Counted from the stretch's first letter, positions 52,068-60,998 are shown. The stretch is DNA of 64,000 nucleotides from Pseudalkalibacillus hwajinpoensis (GCF_015234585.1 NZ_JADFCM010000001.1:434001-498000); one strand, 5' to 3'. A program made the numbers and translations. The notes: generated by a model not told the origin, from the letters alone.

Positions 52068-53816
52068 ATGAATTTTGAATTTTATTTTTTAAGAAATGGC
52101 ATAAAGAATTTTTCTCTCACATTTCTGTTCCTACTATTGTTAATCCCTCTACCTCAATTAGTAAGGGCTGATGAAGATGATGAAGTCGTCAGCAACCCTA
52201 CTGTATTAATCATTTATTCTTCAAAACAGGGGGAGATAAGTGAGAATATCCGGTTACTAGATATCATAGTTGGTCATTACACTTCCGATATAACCGTCAA
52301 AGAAGATAGTGAGGTTACAAAGGGAGATTTAATCGGTGTGACTCATTTACTATATTATGGCGAAGTAAAAAAGACACTTCCTAATAACCTATCAAGGGTA
52401 GTTGAGGATTTCAATGGGCCTATATTTGGTATTGGTTATAATACTGAACAGTTTGAAGATCATTTCAGTTTTTTCACTCAGAAAAATGAATTGAATATTG
52501 ATGGCATTTCATTTATTGGTGAAGAGATCAAGAATATAATTGAACAAACCATTCTTAACATAGAACTTTCTACTAATACGACAACGCTGATTGAAGGACA
52601 CGCTGCAAATAGAGCATTCCCTCTTTTAGTGAGAAATTCAACTGATTTTTATTATGGTGTGACATCTCTGGATGGAGTATTACCAAATTATCTTTCTGAA
52701 ACGTTACATGAATTCTTCGGCATTTCCCATCAGGAAGTTCATCCAGGTATTATTCGATTAGAAGATATTCATCCACTGGTTGATCCAGTTCCATTAAAAG
52801 AAATTGCAGACCTTTTGTTCGAAAAAAATATCCCATACATGATTGCAGTGATTCCCATTTATCGCGATCCAGAGACTGGGGAAGAATTTAGGTTCTCAGA
52901 TTCTCCTGAGCTTCTTAAAGTGCTTAAGTTCATGCAAAATCATGGAGGCACAATTATTATGCATGGGTACTCCCATCAATATCGCTACAGTGAAACAGGG
53001 GAAGGGTTTGAATTCTGGGATGTGAAAAACGATCGCCCAATATCCGTCCCTCCTCAAAAAAATAGTCGTGAGAAAACAAGATCTGATTTTTCGTCAGAAG
53101 AGGATTTTCAAGAATATTTAACTGAAATCAAAAATTTTGAGACGAACTATATTCAGTCCAAAATTACGAAAGGAATAAATGAATTAGTGAGTTATGGTTT
53201 GTATCCTGCAGCATTTGAAGCTCCTCACTACGCCATTTCATTCAATGGTTATCGTGTCGTTTCAGAACATTTTTCAACTTATCTTGGCCAACTGCAAATT
53301 AGTGATGATAGCTGGGAAATGATGCGCTCTTCACCGACGATTACAACACCTTCATTTATAAACGGTTTGACACTGCTACCTGAAACGATTGGCTATGTTG
53401 ATGAAAACGAAAAAGACCCCATACGAAAAATAACTCAATCTATACAAAAACAACAAATTGTAAGAGATGGGGTGATCTCCGGGTTTTATCATCCTTATCT
53501 GGGTATTGAGAATTTCAAAGAAATGATTCATGAGATGGAAACTGTTCCGAATCTTTCATGGGTTGATTTAAAGAGTTTTGATACGCTAACGAAAGCAGAT
53601 CATGTTTCCATCCAATTCACGAATCATGAACCTGAGGTTAAATTGGATTATGTCGGGATGATAAAATCTTCTCCTGAATATTATGAGCCTTATTTAAATC
53701 GTGTAACGAATGGTGTGTTATGGGTTATTGCGACTGTGGCCGGGTTTATGATTATACTCTTCATAGCTTTTATTCTAATGCTCAACTTTCGAAAAAATAA
53801 GGAGGGGTTAAGATGA
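52068..53816 (+). CDS. ydaL: DUF2334 polysaccharide deacetylase-like protein (YdaL-like)
   Basis: About 582 residues from ATG 52068 after GGAGGAG. A signal peptide, an N-terminal alpha/beta domain of about 200 residues, and then a NodB-like DUF2334 domain (IIRLEDIHPLVDPVPLKEIAD, TIIMHGYSHQ, FEAPHYAIS) with candidate metal-binding Asp and His residues. A membrane helix near 555-577 anchors the C-terminus. Size, domains and the overlapping glycosyltransferase gene match B. subtilis YdaL, part of a putative c-di-GMP-dependent exopolysaccharide machine. It probably deacetylates the nascent polymer outside the membrane. Confidence 0.85.
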   Translation: MNFEFYFLRNGIKNFSLTFLFLLLLIPLPQLVRADEDDEVVSNPTVLIIYSSKQGEISENIRLLDIIVGHYTSDITVKEDSEVTKGDLIGVTHLLYYGEVKKTLPNNLSRVVEDFNGPIFGIGYNTEQFEDHFSFFTQKNELNIDGISFIGEEIKNIIEQTILNIELSTNTTTLIEGHAANRAFPLLVRNSTDFYYGVTSLDGVLPNYLSETLHEFFGISHQEVHPGIIRLEDIHPLVDPVPLKEIADLLFEKNIPYMIAVIPIYRDPETGEEFRFSDSPELLKVLKFMQNHGGTIIMHGYSHQYRYSETGEGFEFWDVKNDRPISVPPQKNSREKTRSDFSSEEDFQEYLTEIKNFETNYIQSKITKGINELVSYGLYPAAFEAPHYAISFNGYRVVSEHFSTYLGQLQISDDSWEMMRSSPTITTPSFINGLTLLPETIGYVDENEKDPIRKITQSIQKQQIVRDGVISGFYHPYLGIENFKEMIHEMETVPNLSWVDLKSFDTLTKADHVSIQFTNHEPEVKLDYVGMIKSSPEYYEPYLNRVTNGVLWVIATVAGFMIILFIAFILMLNFRKNKEGLR

Positions 53817-55072
53817 CAATTAATATGATATTCAATTCCGCGCTCTTCCTTATTTGGTTTATGCTGATCTACCATATGTTCCTTATGCACGGTGGTTTCT
53901 TACATGCCATGAGTTACCGTAAAACAATTGAAAATTGGAAAGGATGGGACCGCTCTCTTCCTACAGTTAGCGTTCTTATACCTGCCCATAATGAAGAAGT
54001 GGTTATTCGAGACACTCTTGAGGCAATGGTGAAATTGCGGTATCCCCTAGATCGATTGGAAATTATATTGATAAATGATAACTCTTCCGATCGAACTGGA
54101 GAAATTGGGAATGAATATGCAAGAAACTATCCCTTTATTAAAGTAGTTCATACCAAGCCGCCCAATGTAGGAAAAGGAAAGTCAGGAGCCTTAAACCAGG
54201 GATTTATGGCATCTAAAGGATCAATTGTGATTGTATATGATGCTGATAATACACCAGAAGAAGATGCTGTTTATTATCTAGCGATCGGATTGCAGAATGA
54301 CCCAAAAGCAGGAGCTATGGTAGGGAAATTCCGCGTAATAAATGCCTCTAAGAACTTGCTGACTAAGTTCATTAATATTGAAACGATTACTTTTCAATGG
54401 CTGGCTCAGGCTGGGAGATGGTACTGGTTTAAATTATCCACTATCCCAGGTACCAATTTTGCGATTAGAAGATCTATTCTCGAGAAACTAGGAGGATGGG
54501 ATGAAAAGGCTCTCTCAGAGGATACTGAACTAAGCATTAGAGTGTATAACCTTGGTTACTATATTCGTTTTTTTCCAGCAGCAATTACTTGGGAACAGGA
54601 GCCTGAGGCATGGAAAGTCTGGTGGAAGCAAAGGACAAGGTGGGCACGTGGCAATCAATATGTGATTGGGAAGTATTTATTAGGATTTTTCAAGCTAAAA
54701 AATAAAAAGATTGTTCTTGATTTAATTTATTTTTTCTTTACTTACTTCCTCTTTTTATGCGGCGTACTTGTCTCTGATTCCCTACTTGTTTTAAATATAT
54801 TTACCCCAATTACACTTTCAGTTGGACCAGTTATTATTGTTCTCCTAGTTTTAGCTATTCTCCTCTATCTTACTGAAGTGCTCTTAGCATTAAGTATCGA
54901 AAAAGAAACGTTAAATCTTACAAACGTTTTGATTGTTTGTTTAATGTATTTTACTTACTCTCAAATCTGGATCGCACTTGTTGTTTGGTCATTATGTTTG
55001 GAAGTGAAAAGAGTGCTATTCAAGCAAGAAGCGAAGTGGTATAAAACGGAGCGATACAAGCAATCTGCGTAA
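53813..55072 (+). CDS. ydaM: Family 2 processive glycosyltransferase (YdaM/PgaC-like)
   Basis: 419 residues, overlapping the upstream gene by 4 bases. An N-terminal helix is followed by the GT2 domain: VSVLIPAHNEEVVIRDTLEA, the nucleotide-sugar Asp in VIVYDADNTPE, SEDTELSIR as catalytic ED motif, and QRTRWARGNQY as the Q-x-x-R-W processivity motif. Three or four C-terminal membrane helices form the export channel. This is the cellulose synthase/IcaA/PgaC class that polymerises and extrudes beta-linked glycans. The donor sugar cannot be told from the sequence. Confidence 0.92.
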   Translation: MTINMIFNSALFLIWFMLIYHMFLMHGGFLHAMSYRKTIENWKGWDRSLPTVSVLIPAHNEEVVIRDTLEAMVKLRYPLDRLEIILINDNSSDRTGEIGNEYARNYPFIKVVHTKPPNVGKGKSGALNQGFMASKGSIVIVYDADNTPEEDAVYYLAIGLQNDPKAGAMVGKFRVINASKNLLTKFINIETITFQWLAQAGRWYWFKLSTIPGTNFAIRRSILEKLGGWDEKALSEDTELSIRVYNLGYYIRFFPAAITWEQEPEAWKVWWKQRTRWARGNQYVIGKYLLGFFKLKNKKIVLDLIYFFFTYFLFLCGVLVSDSLLVLNIFTPITLSVGPVIIVLLVLAILLYLTEVLLALSIEKETLNLTNVLIVCLMYFTYSQIWIALVVWSLCLEVKRVLFKQEAKWYKTERYKQSA

Positions 55073-55099
55073 CATGATAAATGGATGAGGTATGGGCGT

Positions 55100-55243
55100 G
55101 TGAAAGTTGCTGTTATTTTTGGGACGAGATCAGAAGGAATTAAAATGGCATCTATAATGGCGTCTCTTCAGCAAATTTCACTATGGCAAGTAGAAGCTTA
55201 CTTGAGGATAAAGAAACGTTTAATTCAATTAACATTGTTTTGA
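55100..55243 (+). pseudogene. Remnant of a UDP-N-acetylglucosamine 2-epimerase gene (mnaA/wecB)
   Basis: A GTG with GAGG upstream opens a 47-codon frame starting (M)KVAVIFGTRSEGIKMASIMASL. This matches the N-terminal motif KV..VFGTRPEAIKMAP of non-hydrolysing 2-epimerases; functional enzymes have some 370 residues. The reading frame then loses similarity and stops, and the region to 55325 shows no continuation. It looks like the deletion remnant of an epimerase that once belonged to the operon. It might still be translated as a short peptide. Confidence 0.7.
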
Positions 55244-55325
55244 TAAAAACATGTCTTCTCGCACAAAGCAAAGTGTCCGAGAGCTAATTTTAATAATGTG
55301 AGATACTTGGAGATGATGGTGAGGT

Positions 55326-56450
55326 TTGAAGAAGAGGATAGCTAGCAAAAAACATTATCGATTTCTTTTGCTCTTCCTACTGATTCTTTTGTTGCTAGGA
55401 ATATTCATTCTTCTTGATAAAAATGGTGGAGGAGTACATTCGATGCGATTAACAGAATCTTTCATAGAAACAAATATGAAAAATCCCAATGGGACTCTCG
55501 CAACTTATTTAAAAGAAAGTGATCAACTCGATCAAGATGAAGTGAAAGGAAAAGAAGCAATCTCAGAGTCGGTCGGAATATGGCTTCAGTATCATTTGAA
55601 AAAGAAAGACAGGGAAGGTTTTGAAGAAGCATACGAGACGTTTGTTAACTACTTTATTAATGAAGAAGGCCTTATTTATTGGAAACTAAACCCAAAAGGA
55701 GAACCGATTGTAACCACCAATGCACTAGTAGATGATTTAAGAATCATTGAAGTGTTGTACGAGGCAGCTTCATTGTGGAATGAGGAAAGATATAAAACGT
55801 CTGCAACGACATTCAGTGATTATTTGGTCAAGCATAATCACATAGAAAGTGTGTTAAGCGATTTTTATGATGATCGAACGAAAGAAATTTCAACTACATT
55901 AACACTTTCTTATATTGATCCGTCTGCATTAGAAGTGATGAGGGCAAATAGTGAGTTAGGTAGTCAAATTTATACAGAGATGCTTACGATTTTACAAAAA
56001 ACTCCCACAGACAATAGTTTTTATGCAAAGGCCTATCATATTAATGAACAAAAATATGTTTTTGATGAGCAGGTGAATATGATTGATCAGGCTCTCGTTG
56101 CGTGGCAGCTGGCAGAAATAGGAGTTTCAACAGATTCCTTTTATCAGTTTATCGAGTCAGAGTACTCTGAGAGAGGTTTCATTTATGGGAGATATGATCG
56201 GAACTCACAATTACCTGTAGTCGAGTATGAATCTCCATCTTTATATGGTTTTATCATTCTTTATTGTTTGGAAGTGGGAGATAAAGAATTTGCGAAGCGG
56301 ATTTATGAAAGAATGATAGAATTTCGAAACGAAGAAGAAGAAAGCAAGTACTGTGGTGGATACTCCATTAAAGCTAATCAGGACACGCATATCTTTGATA
56401 ACCTTATTCCTTTATTAGCGGAGGAGAGGTTGTTGAGTGAGACAGAGTAG
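55326..56450 (+). CDS. ydaJ: GH8-like glycosidase with N-terminal membrane anchor (YdaJ-like)
   Basis: 374 residues from a TTG after GGTGAGG. A membrane helix (FLLLFLLILLLLGIFILL) anchors the protein outside the cell. The rest is an all-helical (alpha/alpha)6-type domain as in GH8 enzymes, with EAISESVGIWLQYHLKKKD (the Glu is the expected general acid), TTNALVDDLRIIEVLYEA and VNMIDQALVAWQLAE. It resembles B. subtilis YdaJ and Listeria PssZ, which trim or disperse the exopolysaccharide. It is the last gene of the SinR-operator operon. Confidence 0.82.
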   Translation: MKKRIASKKHYRFLLLFLLILLLLGIFILLDKNGGGVHSMRLTESFIETNMKNPNGTLATYLKESDQLDQDEVKGKEAISESVGIWLQYHLKKKDREGFEEAYETFVNYFINEEGLIYWKLNPKGEPIVTTNALVDDLRIIEVLYEAASLWNEERYKTSATTFSDYLVKHNHIESVLSDFYDDRTKEISTTLTLSYIDPSALEVMRANSELGSQIYTEMLTILQKTPTDNSFYAKAYHINEQKYVFDEQVNMIDQALVAWQLAEIGVSTDSFYQFIESEYSERGFIYGRYDRNSQLPVVEYESPSLYGFIILYCLEVGDKEFAKRIYERMIEFRNEEEESKYCGGYSIKANQDTHIFDNLIPLLAEERLLSETE

Positions 56451-56460
56451 GGTGAGGGAG

Positions 56461-56509
56461 TTCGGAGTGGTGCCTGTCACCACTCCGAACTATCGTATAA
56501 ATTGTCGAA
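56461..56509 (+). repeat. GGTGCCTGTCAC repeat, copy E, with perfect 12-bp stem
   Basis: TTCGGAGTGGTG (56461-56472) and CACCACTCCGAA (56478-56489) are perfect inverted repeats around CCTGT, followed by ATTGTCGAA. It is the most symmetrical of the five copies. It starts 10 bases after the YdaJ-like gene's stop. Confidence 0.7.
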
Positions 56510-56558
56510 TCAATATTTTAACTAAATTAATTAAAAATAAACAATTTTCTAAAATATA

Positions 56559-56587
56559 TTGAAATTCGTCTGATTATTCTCTATAAT
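56559..56587 (+). promoter_or_regulatory. Sigma-A promoter of the LacI-family gene
   Basis: TTGAAA (56559-56564), 17 bases, TATAAT (56582-56587). Transcription would start near 56594, about 30 bases before the operator at 56625. Confidence 0.8.
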
Positions 56588-56624
56588 GAGCATCAGTTGC
56601 AGGAAATAGATAATCCGTTCACTA

Positions 56625-56642
56625 AATGTAATCCATTACATT
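56625..56642. promoter_or_regulatory. LacI-type operator, copy 1 (autoregulatory)
   Basis: AATGTAATCCATTACATT has perfect 8-bp arms around CC. It lies downstream of the lacI promoter. The same 18 bases recur at 57825-57842. Confidence 0.8.
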
Positions 56643-56719
56643 TTTGCTTGAATTCTCACTATCAGCCATTTATAGTTTAAAATAAAGATACTATTTTAAA
56701 CACTAGGGAGATAGTTGAA

Positions 56720-57724
56720 ATGGCGAATATGACAGATGTAGCAAAGCTTGCGAATGTATCAACAGCTACTGTGTCCAGGGTGATTCAAAATCCTGATGCT
56801 GTAAAAGAAAAGACGCGAATGAAGGTGCTTCAGGCAATTGAAGAATTAAACTATCAGCCAAATGTTCTAGCTCGTTATTTTAGAAGAACTGAAACGAAGA
56901 CGATCCTCGTGATGGTTCCTTCTATTGAGAATAATGTTTTTCCGCAAATGATTGCCGGAATTGACTTGATCGCCCATCAATCGGGTTACAAAGTGCTTCT
57001 TGGAAATACCTATCAAGATCCGGATAAAGCATACAGCTATCTTGAAGAGTTGAAGCAGAAACAGGTAGATGGGGTGATATTATTAACAACGAGGTTGGAT
57101 AATAACGTTATTACCGACATTGCTGACAAATATCCTGTTGTGCTTACATCTGACTTTATTGCAGGTCTCAACGTTCCTACGGTAGCGATTGATAATATTA
57201 GTAGTGCACGTAATGCGGTGGAGCATTTACTGCAGCTTGGACATCAACGAGTTGGAATGATTACAGGTCCGTTAGATATTCCGTTAAGTCGGGATCGGTT
57301 AAAAGGTTATCGACAGGCGCTTCTTGAGCACGGCATAGGAGTCGATGGGGTTCTTATTCAAGAGGGAGATCATAAGTACGATTCTGGTTATCATCAGATG
57401 AATAAGTTTCTTGCACTGGAAAACCCTCCTACAGCTATATTTGCTGCAAATGATAGCATGGCAATGGGGGCTGTTAAAGCGATCAAAACTCACGGGCTTC
57501 GAGTACCAGAAGACATTGGAGTTGTTGGTTTTGATAATATCCAGTTCTCAGATATCTTTGAGCCGTCGCTTACGACAGTAGCGCAACCTTTTATGGAAAT
57601 GGGACAAAGATCTATGGAACTCCTTTTGAAGCAAATTAATGGTGAAACCTTAACGAAAAAGCAGCACGTGCTTGATACCAAACTTATTATCAGAGAGTCA
57701 TGCGGTTATAAAAAGCAGGTTTAG
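56720..57724 (+). CDS. LacI-family transcriptional repressor
   Basis: 334 residues. The N-terminal helix-turn-helix MTDVAKLANVSTATVSRVIQNPD and hinge helix YQPNVLARYFRR are classical LacI/GalR. The periplasmic-binding-like ligand domain follows (VDGVILLTTR, AIFAANDSMAMGAVKAI, DIGVVGFDNI...PSLTTVAQP). It probably controls itself and the downstream operon through the identical operators at 56625 and 57825. The inducer should be the sugar, or a derivative, handled by that operon. Confidence 0.95.
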   Translation: MANMTDVAKLANVSTATVSRVIQNPDAVKEKTRMKVLQAIEELNYQPNVLARYFRRTETKTILVMVPSIENNVFPQMIAGIDLIAHQSGYKVLLGNTYQDPDKAYSYLEELKQKQVDGVILLTTRLDNNVITDIADKYPVVLTSDFIAGLNVPTVAIDNISSARNAVEHLLQLGHQRVGMITGPLDIPLSRDRLKGYRQALLEHGIGVDGVLIQEGDHKYDSGYHQMNKFLALENPPTAIFAANDSMAMGAVKAIKTHGLRVPEDIGVVGFDNIQFSDIFEPSLTTVAQPFMEMGQRSMELLLKQINGETLTKKQHVLDTKLIIRESCGYKKQV

Positions 57725-57750
57725 TCTTGATGACTATTCTGTTTCACTAA

Positions 57751-57768
57751 AATGTAATCGTTTACTTT
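57751..57768. promoter_or_regulatory. LacI-type operator variant with CG centre
   Basis: AATGTAATCGTTTACTTT shares the left arm of the other two operators and has the CG centre usual for LacI-family sites. It may be an auxiliary site for the same regulator or a site for CcpA. Confidence 0.5.
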
Positions 57769-57820
57769 ACGAGAGGTGGAGAAACCTTTATTTTTAAGCT
57801 CTTTAGCAATTAATTATATT

Positions 57821-57846
57821 CATAAATGTAATCCATTACATTTATG
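57821..57846. promoter_or_regulatory. LacI-type operator, copy 2, perfect 12-bp arms
   Basis: CATAAATGTAAT and ATTACATTTATG flank CC in perfect symmetry, 80 bases before the TIM-barrel gene. The core is identical to 56625-56642. Confidence 0.85.
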
Positions 57847-57925
57847 AAGTCGACTATTTCCAGGAGGTGAAGAACGGACTATCGGCTGAGGTAAACAAAT
57901 TAACTATTTAAAGGAGAGGTAGTAA

Positions 57926-58681
57926 ATGGCAAATATACCTGTTGCAGTACAGATGTATACGTTACGAGAGGAAAGTGAAAAGGACTTTATTGGTACTTTG
58001 AAAAAGATTTCGGACATCGGTTACCACGGTGTGGAATTTGCTGGGTATTACGATATGTCTGCAAAGGATTTGAAGAAAGTAATGGATGACCTTGGATTAA
58101 TGGCAGCTTCTAGCCACATTCCTCTCGATAAACTATTGGAAGATTTAAGTAGTGTGATAGCGTATCAGCATGAAATTGGAAGTACCAAGCTTGTTTGTCC
58201 GTTTCTTGCACCTGAAATGCGAACAGAGGAAGGATATTCGGAGCTCATTCGAAGCTTGAATGACATTGGACGAGAGTGCTCGAAAGAAGGGATCACATTA
58301 TGTTATCACAATCATGATTTTGAATTAGAGAGGCTGTCGAATGGTAAAACTGCGCTTGGGACCATTTTAGATGAAACGAACCCAGAGTGTGTGAAGGCGG
58401 AGTTTGATATTTATTGGCTCACTCGGGCTGGGGAAAATCCGGTCGAGTGGATGAAGCGATATCAAGATCGCACGCCTCTTGTTCATTTGAAAGACATGAC
58501 TACGGATGGGGAGCAATTCTTCGCTGAGCTCGGCACAGGAGGGGTTGACCTTAATGGAGTCCTCAATCAAGGCGATGTGTCTAACGTTGACTGGTGGATT
58601 GTTGAACAAGATAAATGTAAGCGCTCTCCTTTGGAAAGTATTGAAATGAGTATGAACTATTTCCTTAGTAAACATTCTTGA
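57926..58681 (+). CDS. Sugar phosphate isomerase/epimerase (IolE-like TIM barrel)
   Basis: 251 residues after AGGAGAGG. A xylose isomerase-like TIM barrel (AP_endonuc_2 type) starts VAVQMYTLREESEKDFIGTLKKI and GYHGVEFAGY. Metal ligands are suggested by LCYHNHDFEL, AEFDIYWLTRAG, PLVHLKDM and WIVEQDKC. Such proteins isomerise or dehydrate inositol-derived or keto-sugar intermediates. First gene of the LacI-operator operon. It would act on products of the two Gfo/Idh dehydrogenases encoded at the far end. Confidence 0.88.
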   Translation: MANIPVAVQMYTLREESEKDFIGTLKKISDIGYHGVEFAGYYDMSAKDLKKVMDDLGLMAASSHIPLDKLLEDLSSVIAYQHEIGSTKLVCPFLAPEMRTEEGYSELIRSLNDIGRECSKEGITLCYHNHDFELERLSNGKTALGTILDETNPECVKAEFDIYWLTRAGENPVEWMKRYQDRTPLVHLKDMTTDGEQFFAELGTGGVDLNGVLNQGDVSNVDWWIVEQDKCKRSPLESIEMSMNYFLSKHS

Positions 58682-58723
58682 TCAGTTGCTATATAGTCAT
58701 TACTACAAATTAGGGGGTAAAGC

Positions 58724-60004
58724 ATGAAGAAAGTAACGGCTTTATTATCGGTTTTAGTGTTGTTGCTGTTAGCGGCATGTGGGGGGAACCAGGGAGCATC
58801 TGGAAGTTCTGATTCTGGCAACGGGGATGAGAAGGTAATTGAAGTTTGGCACATTGAAACGGGTGAACGGGAAAAGCTTTTTCAGGAAGTAGCGAAGCAG
58901 TTTGAAGAAGAACATGATGGTGTGAAGGTGAAGTTACTCCAAACACCAAACGATGCTTACAAGCAGAAATTAGCTGTCTCGATGTCGGGTGGAAATCCAC
59001 CAGATATCTTTCAGAGCTGGGGTGGCGGCTGGTTGAAGCATTTCGTTGATCAGGGAAATGTGCAGGATATTACTGAAAATATCGATCAAGATCATTACTT
59101 AGAAATGGCATTAAATAACGGGACATTCGATGAAAAGGTGTACGGTGTTCCATTGGGTTTATCGCTCGATGTGATTTTTTACAACAAAGAAATCTTTGAA
59201 AAGTATGACCTTGAAGAACCAAAGACGTATGAGGAATTTACTGAAGTGATTAAGACGCTGAAAAAGAATGATGTGACGCCACTTGCGTTAACGAATAAAA
59301 CGAAATGGCCAGGAGCGTACTATTTAATGAATTTTGCAAGTCGAATTGGTGGACCAGATTTATTCGAGAGCGCATTTAATCGCGAAGGTCGCGGTTTTGA
59401 TGATCCTGCTTATGTTGAAGCGGGTGAGTATATTCAAGATCTCGTCAAGATGGATGCATTTAATGCTGGATTTAACGGTATTCCTTACGATGAAGGCCGC
59501 GGTCGACAGCTCATGTACTCCGGGCAAGCTGCGATGATGGATATGACGATTTCTTTCTTAAATAACGTGAGAGAAGAAGCTCCACAGTTCGAGGAGAAAC
59601 TTGGTTTCTTCGTATTCCCGACGATTTCAGGTGGGGAAGGAAATGAAACGCAAGTCGGGGGTGCCACTGGACCGGTTTGGTCAGTTGCAAAAGAATCTAA
59701 AAATCCTGATTTAGCAGCTGAGTTTATTCAAGCGTTAACGAGTAAAGAAACAGCACAGAAATTCACGGATCGCACGGGAACGCTGTCAGCTGTAAAAGAT
59801 GTTGTTCCTGAGGATGAATTTGTAAAGCAGTTCTATGATGTAGCTCAGAATGCTTCTCATATTCAAATGCCTTATGACCAGACACTTCCTCCAGAGCTTG
59901 CTGAACTTCATAAAGATACGACGCAGGCACTATTCGGTCTATCAATGACGCCAGAAGAAGCAGCTAACAAAATGGAAGCCAAGGCAGAAGAGCTTCTTGA
60001 ATAA
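58724..60004 (+). CDS. ABC transporter sugar-binding lipoprotein
   Basis: 426 residues. Lipoprotein signal VLVLLLLAACGG with the modified cysteine near residue 19, then a Gly/Ser linker. The mature part is a family-1 solute-binding protein (IEVWHIETGEREKLFQEVAKQFEEEH, GNPPDIFQSWGGGWL, PLGLSLDVIFYNKEIFEKY). It catches an oligosaccharide or glycoside for the two permeases that follow. A hairpin at 60011 separates it from them, which fits the usual excess of binding protein. Confidence 0.93.
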   Translation: MKKVTALLSVLVLLLLAACGGNQGASGSSDSGNGDEKVIEVWHIETGEREKLFQEVAKQFEEEHDGVKVKLLQTPNDAYKQKLAVSMSGGNPPDIFQSWGGGWLKHFVDQGNVQDITENIDQDHYLEMALNNGTFDEKVYGVPLGLSLDVIFYNKEIFEKYDLEEPKTYEEFTEVIKTLKKNDVTPLALTNKTKWPGAYYLMNFASRIGGPDLFESAFNREGRGFDDPAYVEAGEYIQDLVKMDAFNAGFNGIPYDEGRGRQLMYSGQAAMMDMTISFLNNVREEAPQFEEKLGFFVFPTISGGEGNETQVGGATGPVWSVAKESKNPDLAAEFIQALTSKETAQKFTDRTGTLSAVKDVVPEDEFVKQFYDVAQNASHIQMPYDQTLPPELAELHKDTTQALFGLSMTPEEAANKMEAKAEELLE

Positions 60005-60010
60005 GTGAAG

Positions 60011-60032
60011 GAGGGGATGAGTCCCCTCTTTC
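60011..60032 (+). terminator. Intercistronic hairpin or partial terminator
   Basis: GAGGGGA pairs with TCCCCTC around TGAG, followed by TTTCTT. It probably stabilises the binding-protein mRNA or lowers permease expression. Confidence 0.6.
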
Positions 60033-60059
60033 TTATCTACAGAAGGGAGAGCTTTACAT

Positions 60060-60998
60060 ATGGAAACAGCTGAAGTGGCGAGAAGAAGCGAGACGACGAG
60101 AGTGGCTCACGGAACGAAGAAGCGCAATATGAGAAAAGCGGTCACGATTGGTTTATTCACAGCGCCAGCCCTTATTGTTTATCTTGTCTATGTGATTTAC
60201 CCCATTTTATCTACATTAGGTTATAGCTTCTACAGCTGGGATGGAACGAATGACAAAACGTTTATTGGGCTCGATAATTACGTTCAATTATTTAACGATG
60301 CCGTCTTTTGGACTTCGCTTACGAACAATGCATGGGTTGTTCTGACGTCTGTCTTTGTGCAAATTCCACTCGGCATGATCATGGCGCTGATGCTGTTTGC
60401 GCCTATACGAGGCATTCGCTTGTTTAGTAGCGTTTATTTTCTTCCATTCTTAATGTCTACGGTTGCGATCGGCCTCTTATGGGTGTATATGTTTGACCCA
60501 ATCAACGGGATTATTAATCAGATTGTGAATTTACTTGGCTTTGAAAATGTAGCATGGCTTAGTGATGAAAACACATCGTTGATTGCAATCTTATTAGTAG
60601 TCGTTTGGCAGTTCTCACCTTTTTATATGATCCTATTTAAGGCAGCTATGGTCGGGATAGGAGAGGAACTCTATGAATCTGCCCAAATCGATGGAGCGAA
60701 TTCTTGGCAGAAGTTCTTCCACATCACGTTACCTTTGCTTATGCCAACCATTGTGAGTTCATCCATTCTAGCCATTGTTGGATCCTTAAAGGCTTTTGAT
60801 ATTTTCTATATTATGACTGGTGGTGGACCGAATCACGCAACAGAACTGATGGGCACTTATATGTTCAAGCAGGCTTTTATTAACTTCAATATGGGCTATG
60901 CAAGTGCGATTGCGTTTCTAATGTTTCTAATTGCGCTCGTTGTTACTGTACTTATCCAAATCGTTGATTATAACCGCAAGAAGAAAGGGGCTTTCTAA
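60060..60998 (+). CDS. ABC sugar transporter permease, MalF/UgpA type
   Basis: 312 residues and six membrane helices, with a 25-residue basic cytoplasmic N-terminus. The EAA loop is EELYESAQIDGANSWQKFFHITLPLLMP, the contact site for the ATPase. TMTGGGPNHATELMGTYMF-like text (YIMTGGGPNHATEL) is typical of MalF-class subunits. Its stop overlaps the next start (TAATG). No ATPase gene lies in the window's part of the operon, so a shared MsmX/MsmK-type ATPase is likely. Confidence 0.93.
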   Translation: METAEVARRSETTRVAHGTKKRNMRKAVTIGLFTAPALIVYLVYVIYPILSTLGYSFYSWDGTNDKTFIGLDNYVQLFNDAVFWTSLTNNAWVVLTSVFVQIPLGMIMALMLFAPIRGIRLFSSVYFLPFLMSTVAIGLLWVYMFDPINGIINQIVNLLGFENVAWLSDENTSLIAILLVVVWQFSPFYMILFKAAMVGIGEELYESAQIDGANSWQKFFHITLPLLMPTIVSSSILAIVGSLKAFDIFYIMTGGGPNHATELMGTYMFKQAFINFNMGYASAIAFLMFLIALVVTVLIQIVDYNRKKKGAF

